A DNA stretch of 64,000 nucleotides from Alkalitalea saponilacus (GTDB lineage: Bacteria; Bacteroidota; Bacteroidia; Bacteroidales; Marinilabiliaceae). The stretch is taken from assembly GCF_900168165.1 (NCBI RefSeq), contig NZ_FUYV01000008.1:78183-142182 (forward strand), read 5' to 3'. Positions 27,998 to 36,893 of this stretch are shown in pieces. A program made the position numbers and the translations under genes. The notes under the pieces were generated by a model. The model saw nothing but the letters and a program-made list of their open reading frames with translations, did no database searches and had not been told where the DNA came from. The stretch's first letter is position 1, and the number at the start of each line of letters is the position of its first letter.

Positions 27998-29392
27998 ATG
28001 CTCAAAGAGAAAGCGAAAGCTATCAACACTTTAATGACAATGGTTGACATTATTTTGGCCATTGTCTGTTTTAATCTGGCTTTATACCTGGAGTTTGGCC
28101 GGGTTTCGCTGCTTCATCATAAAGACAGCATCATTCTTCAACTACTGATTATTATTTTCTGGACACTTTTGAGTAATGGAATGGGAACGAACATCATGTA
28201 TCGTTCGCGTCCATATTCTGCTGTTCTTTTTAATTGCCTTGGATTAACCATCGCAGGAACACTGCTCCTTATATTATCTGCATGGGCATTTAATCTTTTT
28301 TATTTGGGAGTAAAGATTTTTCTGATTTTTGCGGTTATTAATCTGGTTTTAACATTTGGCATAAAGACAATCACTTATCAAATGCTAAAGTCAGCCCGAA
28401 AGAAAGGGCTTAATTATTTGAATTTGATAATAGTAGGCGATCGGTCTGCTGTTCCGTTTATTCGACAGCTTATGAAACATCCCGAGTGGGGTTACCGAAT
28501 TGCAGCAATCATTGGCACAAATGATTTAGAGAATCAATGTGGAACAGTTGCTCCATTTTTACCGGATGATACAGATATTGAAAACCTTCTGAGGGAGAAA
28601 ACCATCGACGAGGTAGTTGTTTGCAAAGAATCTCCAAATTTGGGCGAAATTGAAGAGTTGGCGCAAATATGTTCAGATGTGGGAGTGATATTTAGAATGT
28701 ATTCATCATTTTTTAACATGCTTGCCAACAAAACTCAGTTGCATTTTTTTGGCACTACACCTTTCCTTACTATATCAAACTCTCCAACCAACTACCTTGA
28801 ATTAAAAGGCAAAGAGATTTTTGACAGGCTTTTCTCCTTCGGTGTTTTGCTTTTTTTGTCTCCAGTTTATTTGGCAATTGCTTTAGCCATTAAGTTGGAC
28901 TCAAAGGGGCCTGTCTTTTTTAAGCAAAAGAGAGTTGGGTTAAGGGGACGAAAGTTTTTGGTATATAAATTCCGAACCATGGTTGTTAATGCCGAGGAGC
29001 TGCGTCAACAATTGATGGAGAAAAACGAAATGGACGGCCCTGTTTTTAAAATTACTGACGACCCAAGAATTACAAAAGTCGGCAGGTTTCTGCGTAAAAC
29101 AAGCCTGGATGAGCTGCCTCAGTTTTTTAATGTTTTGTTGGGAGAAATGTCGGTGGTTGGACCTCGCCCCCCGTTGCCCGATGAAGTGAAAGAATATGAG
29201 CGCTGGCAACTCAGAAGACTCTCCATGAAGCCCGGGATAACCTGCATATGGCAGGTTTCAGGTCGTAATAATATTCCTTTTGAGGAGTGGATGAAAATGG
29301 ATCTTCAATACATTGACAACTGGTCTCTTAAACTGGATTTTATTATTTTTCTGAAAACCATAAGAACTATGATAAAGGGAGATGGCAAATAA
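27998..29392 (+). CDS. Polyprenyl-phosphate sugar-1-phosphate transferase (WbaP/WcaJ-like)
   Basis: An initiating transferase that moves a sugar-1-phosphate from a nucleotide sugar to undecaprenyl phosphate, starting exopolysaccharide or O-antigen units. At 464 residues, it has four to five N-terminal membrane helices (about 12-135), a CoA-binding-like Rossmann domain (about 140-260, LIIVGDRSAVPFIRQLM), one more hydrophobic helix (about 275-295) and the bacterial sugar transferase domain. Motifs: KQKRVGLRGRKFLVYKFRTM, TKVGRFLRKTSLDELPQFF, GEMSVVGPRPPLPDEV and KPGITCIWQVSGRNN. The sugar is not predictable; related enzymes use glucose or galactose. No other polysaccharide genes follow, so it may act for a cluster elsewhere. 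Confidence 0.94.
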   Translation: MLKEKAKAINTLMTMVDIILAIVCFNLALYLEFGRVSLLHHKDSIILQLLIIIFWTLLSNGMGTNIMYRSRPYSAVLFNCLGLTIAGTLLLILSAWAFNLFYLGVKIFLIFAVINLVLTFGIKTITYQMLKSARKKGLNYLNLIIVGDRSAVPFIRQLMKHPEWGYRIAAIIGTNDLENQCGTVAPFLPDDTDIENLLREKTIDEVVVCKESPNLGEIEELAQICSDVGVIFRMYSSFFNMLANKTQLHFFGTTPFLTISNSPTNYLELKGKEIFDRLFSFGVLLFLSPVYLAIALAIKLDSKGPVFFKQKRVGLRGRKFLVYKFRTMVVNAEELRQQLMEKNEMDGPVFKITDDPRITKVGRFLRKTSLDELPQFFNVLLGEMSVVGPRPPLPDEVKEYERWQLRRLSMKPGITCIWQVSGRNNIPFEEWMKMDLQYIDNWSLKLDFIIFLKTIRTMIKGDGK

Positions 29393-29439
29393 GTGACAAA
29401 TCCCGTGGAAAATTATTTACTGAAATTAATTAATGGCAG

Positions 29440-30312
29440 ATGAGAGAAATCAAACTAACTATAGTATTATTCACCCTCATAATTGCTGCTGTTGCATGCT
29501 CCGGCCCTAAGGTTCCGCGTGGTTTTCCCAAGCCGGATAAAATGGCTGAAATTCTGGCCGACATTCATATCGCTGAAAGTACTCTGACGCATGCTCCTAC
29601 GATGACAGGAGCCAGAGAGGACAGGAATATCCCCGGACATTATAAGTTTATACTGGAACGACATAATCTTACTCCGTCAGAGTTCGACACCATAAGAAAA
29701 TGGTATGTGCAACATCCGCAAATTTATCAGAGAACTTATGAAAAGGTAATCACCAAATTAAGTGAACGAGAAGCGGAAGTTCGTATAATGATTGAAAGAG
29801 AACGGGAGCGGCAGCAACAGTTAGCTGAACTCCAAAGGGAGATGGAGAAAAGGCAAAATCTCTGGAAGGATACAACCTTTATAAAACTGTCCCCATCAGA
29901 TACCCTCTGGAAAAAGCGACCTTTCCATTATAATGTTGATACGTTGGAACTGGAAGGTTCTGTAAAACTTACAGCGTTCTATCGGTTTCTTAAAGAAGAT
30001 CTGAGTAAATCGCCCCGGGTGATGTTGTCGGCTTTTTATCCCGACAGCACAGCCGATACCATATACGCCGATGTTCCGCATTCCTTTCAAAGAAAAGGGG
30101 TGGAGTTGGAATTGGCTCTAAAGGAAAATATGCATCCACATTCTATTTACGGTTTTCTGCTAAAACAGGATACCCTGCTGAATATTTCTGTGGAAATTTC
30201 AGATATAAAACTTAGAAATATTCCGTCCGATACCGTTAAAAATGCACGAAGAGCGATTGAGGGGGAACGCCTTCTTCCATTGGAAATGATGGAGCAGGAA
30301 CTCTTTGACTGA
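29440..30312 (+). CDS. DUF4296 lipoprotein
   Basis: A 290-residue predicted lipoprotein of unknown function. The signal ends IIAAVAC, so Cys20 would be lipidated. The DUF4296 core is at about 28-110: FPKPDKMAEILADIHIAEST, then the ILERHNLTPSEFDTIRKWY and HPQIYQRTYEKV helices. A strongly charged coiled coil follows (about 110-145, rich in Glu, Arg and Gln), then a beta-rich C-terminal half with no recognised domain. The family is largely confined to Bacteroidota. It starts 47 bp after the sugar transferase and lies 21 bp before the amidohydrolase-like gene, so all three may be one transcript. Confidence 0.87.
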   Translation: MREIKLTIVLFTLIIAAVACSGPKVPRGFPKPDKMAEILADIHIAESTLTHAPTMTGAREDRNIPGHYKFILERHNLTPSEFDTIRKWYVQHPQIYQRTYEKVITKLSEREAEVRIMIERERERQQQLAELQREMEKRQNLWKDTTFIKLSPSDTLWKKRPFHYNVDTLELEGSVKLTAFYRFLKEDLSKSPRVMLSAFYPDSTADTIYADVPHSFQRKGVELELALKENMHPHSIYGFLLKQDTLLNISVEISDIKLRNIPSDTVKNARRAIEGERLLPLEMMEQELFD

Positions 30313-30333
30313 AAATTGATTAACTTTGGAGAA

Positions 30334-30942
30334 ATGTCCAATCGTTTTTTTTCATCTCATTATATTCTTTTGCCAGGAGGTCAGATTGGCCGATGGCCAA
30401 TCATTCATTTTGACGATCATGGCACCATCATTCAGATAGAATCGGATTTTGAGAAATTCAAGGAGAGACCGGGGCTTGAATTTCAAAGTGGAATGATGAT
30501 TCCGGCCTTTATTGATATCGCTCCAACCAATATTCATTTTAATCCCGATGTCAAATTAATAAACAGACATTTTTCGCGTGGAACCATCATTCTTGGAGTT
30601 TCCGATGTTGCCTCATGTGAGCAATCAGGTTTTCCTTTGCTTGTGAAATCACTGGATGACGGTTCCAGTCTTCCCCAAGAAGCCGGAAGAGATGCTGCTC
30701 AAGTTAATACCCCGCTGTTCGAAAGGGTTAGAAGCCGTTCAGGTTTCCCTATTTCCAAACTTGCACACATTTGTGAGCAAGCATCTGAAGCAGGAAGATT
30801 CAGAAGTTTAGGACAACTTGCAACTGGGAAATCACCAGGAGTTCTTTTGCTAAAAAATTTTGATAATACAAATTGGACATTGTTGCCGCATTCTGAGATA
30901 AAATGGCTGATTAAACCTCATGTTGACGTCAGCAACAGATAA
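30334..30942 (+). CDS. Shortened amidohydrolase-like protein lacking the catalytic barrel
   Basis: A 202-residue protein. The start is taken as the ATG at 30334, preceded by GGAGA; an in-frame TTG at 30316 is less likely. The N-terminal part (YILLPGGQIG, IIHFDDHGTIIQIES, GLEFQSGMMIPAFID) looks like the beta-sandwich and entry to the barrel of metal-dependent amidohydrolases (aminofutalosine- or guanine-deaminase type), where PGFVNAHCHLE would come next; here it reads PAFIDIAPTNIHFNP, with no HxH. The C-terminal part (ISKLAHICEQASEAG, LATGKSPGVLLLKNFD, LLPHSEIKWLI) matches the usual amidohydrolase ending. The central roughly 200 residues with the other metal ligands are absent. It is therefore probably not an active hydrolase. 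Similarity is judged by eye and moderate. Confidence 0.65.
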   Translation: MSNRFFSSHYILLPGGQIGRWPIIHFDDHGTIIQIESDFEKFKERPGLEFQSGMMIPAFIDIAPTNIHFNPDVKLINRHFSRGTIILGVSDVASCEQSGFPLLVKSLDDGSSLPQEAGRDAAQVNTPLFERVRSRSGFPISKLAHICEQASEAGRFRSLGQLATGKSPGVLLLKNFDNTNWTLLPHSEIKWLIKPHVDVSNR

Positions 30943-31044
30943 GATGAATAGGGTTACGGTTGAAATCTGTTATGCTTATTTTGTTAGGAAATCAATAATT
31001 ATTATTGGCTAACTTGTTTCAAAAAATTGAAAATATTTTTTTAG

Positions 31045-31878
31045 ATGGATTTTATAAGCACATATCGAACAGCATTTATTGCTGCTCTGGAAGCAGGCGC
31101 AGCCATTCTTGAAGTATATAACTCCAATGAGTTCAATGTTACGCGTAAGTCCGATGACACACCCGTCACTCTGGCTGACATGAAAAGCCATCAAATCATT
31201 CATTCACTTTTAGAGTCAACTAATATCCCTGTTTTAAGCGAGGAAGATTCCCCTGAACATCAAAAGAAAATCAAAACTGAGGGAAAATACTGGCTTATTG
31301 ATCCGTTGGATGGGACTCGTGAATTCATAAGCCGGAATGGTGAGTTTACAGTAAACATTGCTTTAGTTGAAAACAAACAACCGGTTTTTGGTATTATTTA
31401 CATTCCATGCAATAATCTGTTGTTCGCCGGAGCCAAAAATCAGGGAGCATATATGTGGGAGGAAATTGCTCCTGGAAACGCACCTTCCGTATCATTCTTC
31501 ATGAGTAACAAGATAAAATTACCGCTTTCAAAATCAAATGATGTATTGACCGTTGTAGCCAGCAAAAGTCATCTATCTCCCGAAACCATCGATTTCATAA
31601 AATCTATTGATCAGAAATTCAAACCAGTACAGATACTACAGTCCGGGAGTTCAATTAAATTTTGTAAAATTGCTACCGGTGAAGCTGACCTTTATCCCCG
31701 TATGGATAGTATTATGGAATGGGATACTGCAGCAGGCCAGGCAATTATTGAAGCAGCCGGGGGATGTGTGTTAACATGGCCTGATGGAGATACTTTGCGT
31801 TGTATCCATACTGATTTTAGAAATCCAAATTTCTTGGCAGTGGCACCAGGCAGGGAGTGCAAACAATTCTTCCCGTAG
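31045..31878 (+). CDS. cysQ: 3'(2'),5'-bisphosphate nucleotidase (inositol monophosphatase superfamily)
   Basis: Hydrolyses PAP, a by-product of sulfate assimilation, to AMP and phosphate. It has 277 residues. Metal-binding motifs are in order: PVLSEED (Glu pair), YWLIDPLDGTREFI (DPLDGT signature) and the C-terminal EWDTAAGQAIIEAAGG. The intermediate SGSSIKFCKIATGEADLYPR also fits CysQ. A general inositol monophosphatase is less likely because of the EEDSPEHQ and REFI context. A bidirectional terminator separates it from the convergent pgk. Confidence 0.93.
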   Translation: MDFISTYRTAFIAALEAGAAILEVYNSNEFNVTRKSDDTPVTLADMKSHQIIHSLLESTNIPVLSEEDSPEHQKKIKTEGKYWLIDPLDGTREFISRNGEFTVNIALVENKQPVFGIIYIPCNNLLFAGAKNQGAYMWEEIAPGNAPSVSFFMSNKIKLPLSKSNDVLTVVASKSHLSPETIDFIKSIDQKFKPVQILQSGSSIKFCKIATGEADLYPRMDSIMEWDTAAGQAIIEAAGGCVLTWPDGDTLRCIHTDFRNPNFLAVAPGRECKQFFP

Positions 31879-31900
31879 TATTTGCATATCAATGAATTAA

Positions 31901-31930
31901 AAAAGGATTGCCCATGAAGGCAATCCTTTT
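31901..31930. terminator. Bidirectional terminator between cysQ and pgk
   Basis: AAAAGGATTGCC (31901-31912) pairs perfectly with GGCAATCCTTTT (31919-31930) around CATGAA. A on one side and T on the other give a U-tract in both directions. Confidence 0.9.
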
Positions 31931-31949
31931 AAAAATATGCTTATTGTGG

Positions 31950-33209
31950 TTATCCACGAATGGCTTTGATTCCCGGAAGTTCTTTCCCTTCAAGGTATTC
32001 AAGAAGAGCTCCACCGGCCGTTGAGATATAACTTACACCATCAGCTAAGCCAAACTTATTAATACAAGCCACAGAGTCTCCTCCTCCAATAAGAGAGAAT
32101 GCTCCTTTTTTGGTGCCGGCTACAATGGCATCAGCAACCGCTCGTGAACCTTTTGCAAAAGTATCCATTTCAAAAACACCAACAGGCCCGTTCCATAAAA
32201 TGGTTGCGGAGTTTTCAATAACATGGCAAAACTCTTTCACAGAGTTAGGACCTGCATCTAAACCTTCCCAACCTTCAGGAATGTCATCTGCAGAAACAAT
32301 TTGTGTGTTTGCGTCGTTTGAGAAGCTGTCACCAGCAACAACATCTGATGCTAACAACAGGTTTACACCTTTCTCTTTGGCTTTTTTCTCAATTTCTTTG
32401 GCAAGATCCAGATATTCGTCCTCGCAAATAGAATTGCCAACCTTTCCTCCACGTGCCTTCATAAAGGTAAAGGTCATTCCACCGCCAAGAATCAGGTTGT
32501 CAACCTTATCAAGCAGATTTTCGATGATGGTGATTTTGGAAGAAACTTTTGCTCCACCCATGATGGCAGTAAAGGGGCGCTTTGGCTCTTTTACCACTTT
32601 GTCAAGGCTTTGCACTTCACTTTCAATCAAGAAACCGAACATTTTGCTGTCGGTATCAAAGTAATCGGCTATAACAGCGGTGGAAGCATGTGCACGATGC
32701 GCAGTTCCAAAAGCATCGTTCACATATACATCAGCTAAAGATGCCAGTTCCTTTGAGAACGCTTTCTGCTTCTCTTTCATTTCTGCTTTGGCAACCTTGG
32801 TCTCTTCATCAGAGGCGCCTTCAGGCAATTTAGGCTTGCCTTCTTCCTCAAGATAGAAGCGAAGGTTTTCAAGCAACAAAATCTGTCCGGGTTTGAGAGA
32901 TTCAGCTTTGGCTTTGACTTCTGAGCCAACACAATCACCTGCAAAAATCACATCTGTTCCCACTGTTTTTGCAAGATGAGCCTTAATGTGATTCAGAGAG
33001 AAATCGGGATTAACCTTACCTTTAGGTCTCCCTAAGTGTGACATGATGATAGCAGATCCTCCATCTTTCAGGATTTTCTGAATTGTTGGCATCGCTGCAC
33101 GAATCCGGGTGTCATCGGTAATTTCAAATTTCTCATTAAAAGGAACATTGAAATCCACGCGAACAATGGCTTTCTTTCCCGAAAAATTGTAGTTTTCAAT
33201 TTTCGACAT
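31950..33209 (-). CDS. pgk: Phosphoglycerate kinase
   Basis: Glycolytic enzyme that transfers phosphate between 1,3-bisphosphoglycerate and ADP. It has 419 residues, about 20 longer than many bacterial forms because of a charged insert near residues 125-150 ([20 protein letters not shown]). Signature motifs: RVDFNVPF near the N-terminus, [61 protein letters not shown] and the nucleotide-binding [13 protein letters not shown]. It is monocistronic. The upstream 293-bp region includes TATCTTTA in the minus direction. Confidence 0.98.
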   Translation of the reverse strand: MSKIENYNFSGKKAIVRVDFNVPFNEKFEITDDTRIRAAMPTIQKILKDGGSAIIMSHLGRPKGKVNPDFSLNHIKAHLAKTVGTDVIFAGDCVGSEVKAKAESLKPGQILLLENLRFYLEEEGKPKLPEGASDEETKVAKAEMKEKQKAFSKELASLADVYVNDAFGTAHRAHASTAVIADYFDTDSKMFGFLIESEVQSLDKVVKEPKRPFTAIMGGAKVSSKITIIENLLDKVDNLILGGGMTFTFMKARGGKVGNSICEDEYLDLAKEIEKKAKEKGVNLLLASDVVAGDSFSNDANTQIVSADDIPEGWEGLDAGPNSVKEFCHVIENSATILWNGPVGVFEMDTFAKGSRAVADAIVAGTKKGAFSLIGGGDSVACINKFGLADGVSYISTAGGALLEYLEGKELPGIKAIRG

Positions 33210-33449
33210 GCTGTTTTATTTATTTAGGTTATTTATTTTTATATCAGGAAGTGAAAAAAACGAATTTTTATTCGTTATTTTCAAGATTGTAAAGATACAA
33301 AAAAAATGACCGTGATCATTCTTTATCCTAGCCTGTTAAATCTTATTCACTTGCATTAACAATCACTTGCGAAATATCAGCGAATTAAACTCCTGATTAT
33401 TCTTTCTTATGCAATATAACAACATTTTTGTCTCAGATCAAATAATGCA

Positions 33450-33481
33450 TTTGTAGCAACTGATCGGAAGCATTATCTTTG
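33450..33481 (+). promoter_or_regulatory. Bacteroidota-type promoter for folB (TTTG-N20-TATCTTTG)
   Basis: TTTG at 33450-33453 and TATCTTTG at 33474-33481, spaced by 20 bp, match the -33/-7 consensus of the phylum's housekeeping sigma factor. The -7 box ends 21 bp before the folB ATG, so the leader would be about 15 nt. Confidence 0.72.
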
Positions 33482-33502
33482 TGGTTTTATATCTTAGGAA
33501 AA

Positions 33503-33871
33503 ATGAGCTATTTAGATCAGACAGCCATTATTGAGCTGGAAAAAATGGATTTTTATGCCTACCACGGATGTTATAAGGAGGAACAGGTGGTTGGTAATAA
33601 ATTTGTGGTTAACATCTCACTTGAAACCAACATAGCAACGCCAGCCGCTTCAGATAAAATTCAGGATGCTCTCAACTATGTTGAGGTTTACAATGTTGTT
33701 AAAGAAGAGATGATGAAAACATCTCATCTGCTTGAGCATGTAACAAGGCGTATTATTGACAGACTTTTTATCGACTTCCCGGCTATCATTCATGCCACGG
33801 TTAAGGTATCGAAAATGAATCCTCCAATGGGTGGACAAATGAAAGCGGTAAGCGTTCTGTTGAAAAGATAG
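33503..33871 (+). CDS. folB: Dihydroneopterin aldolase
   Basis: Folate-pathway enzyme that splits 7,8-dihydroneopterin to 6-hydroxymethyl-dihydropterin and glycolaldehyde. It has 122 residues from the ATG at 33503, preceded by TAGGA. Typical motifs: MDFYAYHGCYKEEQVVGNKF near the N-terminus, with the substrate-binding Tyr/His/Gly loop, then the EVYNVVKEEM helix, LLEHVTRRII (binding Glu) and the C-terminal VSKMNPPMGGQMKAVSV with a conserved Lys. It acts as a homo-octamer in the family. Confidence 0.95.
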   Translation: MSYLDQTAIIELEKMDFYAYHGCYKEEQVVGNKFVVNISLETNIATPAASDKIQDALNYVEVYNVVKEEMMKTSHLLEHVTRRIIDRLFIDFPAIIHATVKVSKMNPPMGGQMKAVSVLLKR

Positions 33872-34022
33872 AAGACTGGTTCTCGATAACTCTCATCGGT
33901 ACTTTTTTACTTTTGCGACATATTCAATCAAACATTTTTCAGGTTGATTTTTTGGCTGGATAGATTTTATGATTTTCGTATATTTGACAGAATTAATATA
34001 GTTATAATTTAGATTCGAAAAT

Positions 34023-35147
34023 ATGCGATTCAGTGATATTGCAGGACAAAAAACCATTAAGGATCATTTAATCCGCACTGTAAAAGAGGATAGGGTAGGG
34101 CATGCCCAACTTTTTGCAGGAGGAGAAGGTACCGGCTCTCTGTTGCTTGCAATCGCATATGCTGGGTATCTAAATTGTAAAAACCCCGGGGACGATGATG
34201 CTTGTGGCGTGTGTTCGTCTTGCTTGAAAATTAAAAAACTGGTACATCCCGATTTGCATTTCGTGTTTCCAGTTATCAAGGAGAAAAGTGGACAGGCGGC
34301 TGTAAGTGATGATAAAATCAACGAGTGGCGAGCCTTCCTTTTAGAATACAATTACTTCAACGCCGGGCAATGGTTTGAACATATTTCGGATGGGAAGAAA
34401 TCAGGGATGATTTATGCAGACGAAAGTGAAGTTATTGTGAAAAAGCTCAGTTTGAGAAATTTTGAGGGGAAATATAAAATAATGATCATCTGGTTGCCAG
34501 AGAGGATGAACGATACCGGATCGAACAAGCTTTTGAAGATTCTGGAAGAGCCTCCTCAGAACACTGTGTTTTTGTTAGTTTCAGAAAATCCAGCTACATT
34601 GCTACCTACAATCCTTTCCCGAACCCAGCAATTAAATATCCCGCCCATTGATGTTGATAGTTTAACCCAGGCAATAAGCAAAAGGCTCGAACTCCCGGTT
34701 GAAGAGGCACGTGTTGCCGCTCGCTTGTCTCGTGGTAATTATGTGAAGGCCATCTCCGTGTTGGATAGTTCGAGAGATAATTCCGGGTATTTTGATTTGT
34801 TTGGGGATATGATGAGAGCTATTTATACGCGGAAGATTTTCGAGATCATAAAATGGTCTGATTCTTTGGCCGCCATGTCTCGTGATAAAATTAAAGGCTT
34901 TTTTGATTATGCTGTGAGCATGTTGCGCGAGAGTTATGTGTATAATTTTAAACAGCCTGAATTGGTTTATCTTACACCTGATGAAGAGGGGTTTGTTGCT
35001 AAGTTTGCACCTTTTGTAAATGAAGGGAATATTGGTACGATGGTTGAAGAACTGCAATTAGCTCATGCACACATTGAACAAAATGGGAATTCACGCATTG
35101 TTTTGTTTGATATGGCTGTGAAATTAACCATATGTTTTAAAAAATAG
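34023..35147 (+). CDS. holB: DNA polymerase III clamp-loader subunit delta'
   Basis: Non-ATPase AAA+ subunit of the clamp loader (374 residues). The segment HAQLFAGGEGTGSLLLAIAY is where the Walker A should be, but the Lys is replaced, as expected for delta' and unlike DnaX. The four-Cys zinc module is at about 57-70 (NCKNPGDDDACGVCSSCLKI), followed by HPDLHFVFPV. NKLLKILEEPPQNTVFLLVS and TILSRTQQLNIPP match the SRC-type sensor region. The C-terminal helical collar domain is present. It begins a holB-ricT-gldH run on the plus strand. Confidence 0.95.
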   Translation: MRFSDIAGQKTIKDHLIRTVKEDRVGHAQLFAGGEGTGSLLLAIAYAGYLNCKNPGDDDACGVCSSCLKIKKLVHPDLHFVFPVIKEKSGQAAVSDDKINEWRAFLLEYNYFNAGQWFEHISDGKKSGMIYADESEVIVKKLSLRNFEGKYKIMIIWLPERMNDTGSNKLLKILEEPPQNTVFLLVSENPATLLPTILSRTQQLNIPPIDVDSLTQAISKRLELPVEEARVAARLSRGNYVKAISVLDSSRDNSGYFDLFGDMMRAIYTRKIFEIIKWSDSLAAMSRDKIKGFFDYAVSMLRESYVYNFKQPELVYLTPDEEGFVAKFAPFVNEGNIGTMVEELQLAHAHIEQNGNSRIVLFDMAVKLTICFKK

Positions 35148-35205
35148 TAATTTTATATATATCCGGGTTGCACATAGTTGTACCCTGTCATTCAAAAATA
35201 CCGCG

Positions 35206-36354
35206 ATGGAACAAAATATATCAAGTGCCCCAAAAAGTAAATGTGATTCATGTGGAGACCGGTGTGGAAAACTGGAAGTCTATGATTGGCTTGGTGATTT
35301 GCCGGAGATTCCTGATCCAACTGATATTGTTGAGGTTCAGTTTAAAAATACCCGTAAAGGGTTTTATCGTAATACGAGTCAGACCAGACTTCAAAAAGGT
35401 GATGTGGTTGCCGTTGAGGCATCTCCGGGTCACGACATTGGAATTGTGACTCTTACCGGCGAGTTGGTGTTGTTGCAAATGAAAAAGAACAACATCGCTC
35501 CATCCTCTTACGAGTTCAAAAGAGTCTACCGGAAAGCAAAACCTGTTGACATAGAAAAATGGGATGAAGCTAAAGCATTGGAACGGGAAACCATGCTGGA
35601 ATCACGTACGATGGCATGGAATCTTGGTTTAAATATGAAAATTGGCGATGTAGAATACCAGGGCGATAGAACCAAAGCCATTTTTTACTACATAGCTGAT
35701 GAACGGGTAGATTTTCGTGAGCTGATCAAGGTGTTGGCGGACAGATTTAAAGTGCGCATTGAGATGCGTCAGATTGGAGCTCGCCAGGAAGCAGGGCGTA
35801 TAGGAGGAATCGGTCCGTGTGGACGAGAGTTATGCTGTTCCACATGGATGACCAATTTTGTATCGGTAACAACCAATGCGGCACGTTATCAGGAGATTTC
35901 GTTAAACCCTCAAAAGCTTGCCGGACAGTGTGGAAAGCTAAAGTGTTGTCTTAACTATGAATTGGATGCTTACCTTGATGCGCAACAAGATTTTCCAAAT
36001 ACCTCAATCTCCCTGGAGACAGAGGAAGCCACCTATTATCACTTCAAAACAGATGTTTTTAAACGTTTGATGTGGTATGTGCCTTCCAGAGATCATTCCG
36101 GTAACCCTGTCATGCTGGATGTTGACACGGTGAAGGAGGTCATCGCTCTGAACAAGAATGGAAAAAAAGCGCCTAAGTTTGGAAACCAATCTGCCGTTCA
36201 AAGTAATGCGAATAAAGAGGTGGGTTACGAAAACGTAGTGGAGGAGGACAGCATCACCAGATTTGATGACAAAACTAAGAAACCTACGAAACGAAGGAAA
36301 AAGAAAAAATACAACAAAAACAGAAACAACAATCGTGGAGATGGTAATAACTAA
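35206..36354 (+). CDS. ricT: RicT/YaaT-like PSP1-domain protein
   Basis: A 382-residue Cys-rich protein of the PSP1 family. In Bacillus, RicT (YaaT) works with RicA and RicF in an Fe-S-containing complex affecting RNA processing and development; its role in Bacteroidota is not defined. Visible: an N-terminal cluster SKCDSCGDRCGKLE, the PSP1 core (EVQFKNTRKGFYRNTS, GDVVAVEASPGHDIGIVTLTG, FYYIADERVDFRELIKVLA), then IGPCGRELCCSTW and QCGKLKCCLNYE, cysteine groups suited to metal binding. It ends with a Lys/Arg/Asn-rich low-complexity tail (KRRKKKKYNKNRNNNRG). It overlaps the gldH start by 14 bp. Confidence 0.93.
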   Translation: MEQNISSAPKSKCDSCGDRCGKLEVYDWLGDLPEIPDPTDIVEVQFKNTRKGFYRNTSQTRLQKGDVVAVEASPGHDIGIVTLTGELVLLQMKKNNIAPSSYEFKRVYRKAKPVDIEKWDEAKALERETMLESRTMAWNLGLNMKIGDVEYQGDRTKAIFYYIADERVDFRELIKVLADRFKVRIEMRQIGARQEAGRIGGIGPCGRELCCSTWMTNFVSVTTNAARYQEISLNPQKLAGQCGKLKCCLNYELDAYLDAQQDFPNTSISLETEEATYYHFKTDVFKRLMWYVPSRDHSGNPVMLDVDTVKEVIALNKNGKKAPKFGNQSAVQSNANKEVGYENVVEEDSITRFDDKTKKPTKRRKKKKYNKNRNNNRGDGNN

Positions 36355-36817
36355 AAGTTATATCAAATGGCTCGCTCTGTTTTTTGCGATAATGACTGTG
36401 TCCTGCGCTGACAGGGTCGTGTTTGAAGAGAGGCTGGAAATGGACATAAGAGGTTGGCATAAAGATGAACCTGCCAGTTTTACTGTGGAAATAGCCGATA
36501 CTTCTCAGATATTGGATATGGGGCTGACTTTTAATCATACAGATGGATATCCCTACAGTAATTTGTGGTTGTTTTTAACCATTAAGGGACCCGATCAGGT
36601 TCAAATAACTGATACTTTGGAATTGTTTTTGGCTGAGCCATCTGGTAGATGGCTGGGACGAAGGAAAAAAGGCAATTATGAAATATCTGCCTTATACCGT
36701 CATGAGATAAAAATGGCTCACCCGGGTGAATATCAGTTTTCTGTTGTACACGGTATGCGACGGGAGTTACTACCACATTTAAAGTCTGTTGAGTTTTGGG
36801 TGCAGTCTAGCCGATAG
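36341..36817 (+). CDS. gldH: Gliding motility/T9SS-associated lipoprotein GldH
   Basis: A 158-residue lipoprotein from the ATG at 36341, preceded by GGAG; longer in-frame starts would bury the signal. The signal ends MTVSC, with Cys22 as lipid site. The mature chain carries the GldH pattern: DIRGWHKDEPASFTVEIAD, then LTFNHTDGYPYSNLWLFLTI, TDTLELFLAEPSGRWLGRR and EYQFSVVHGMRRELLPHLKS, with a C-terminal VEFWV. GldH is needed for gliding in Flavobacterium; in non-gliding Bacteroidota it persists with an unclear role. It is translationally coupled to ricT. Confidence 0.93.
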   Translation: MVITKSYIKWLALFFAIMTVSCADRVVFEERLEMDIRGWHKDEPASFTVEIADTSQILDMGLTFNHTDGYPYSNLWLFLTIKGPDQVQITDTLELFLAEPSGRWLGRRKKGNYEISALYRHEIKMAHPGEYQFSVVHGMRRELLPHLKSVEFWVQSSR

Positions 36818-36893
36818 AGTCTTCTTGTTGCGAATAGGAACAAAAGGAGGAATCGATTGAAGGGGTAATTTGCTTGTGCGAATAAAATAATTC

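Noticed and set aside
32110-32664. 184-codon open frame on the plus strand opposite pgk
   Set aside because: It lies wholly inside the well-supported pgk gene on the other strand, and its product has no recognisable domain and shows shadow-type composition.
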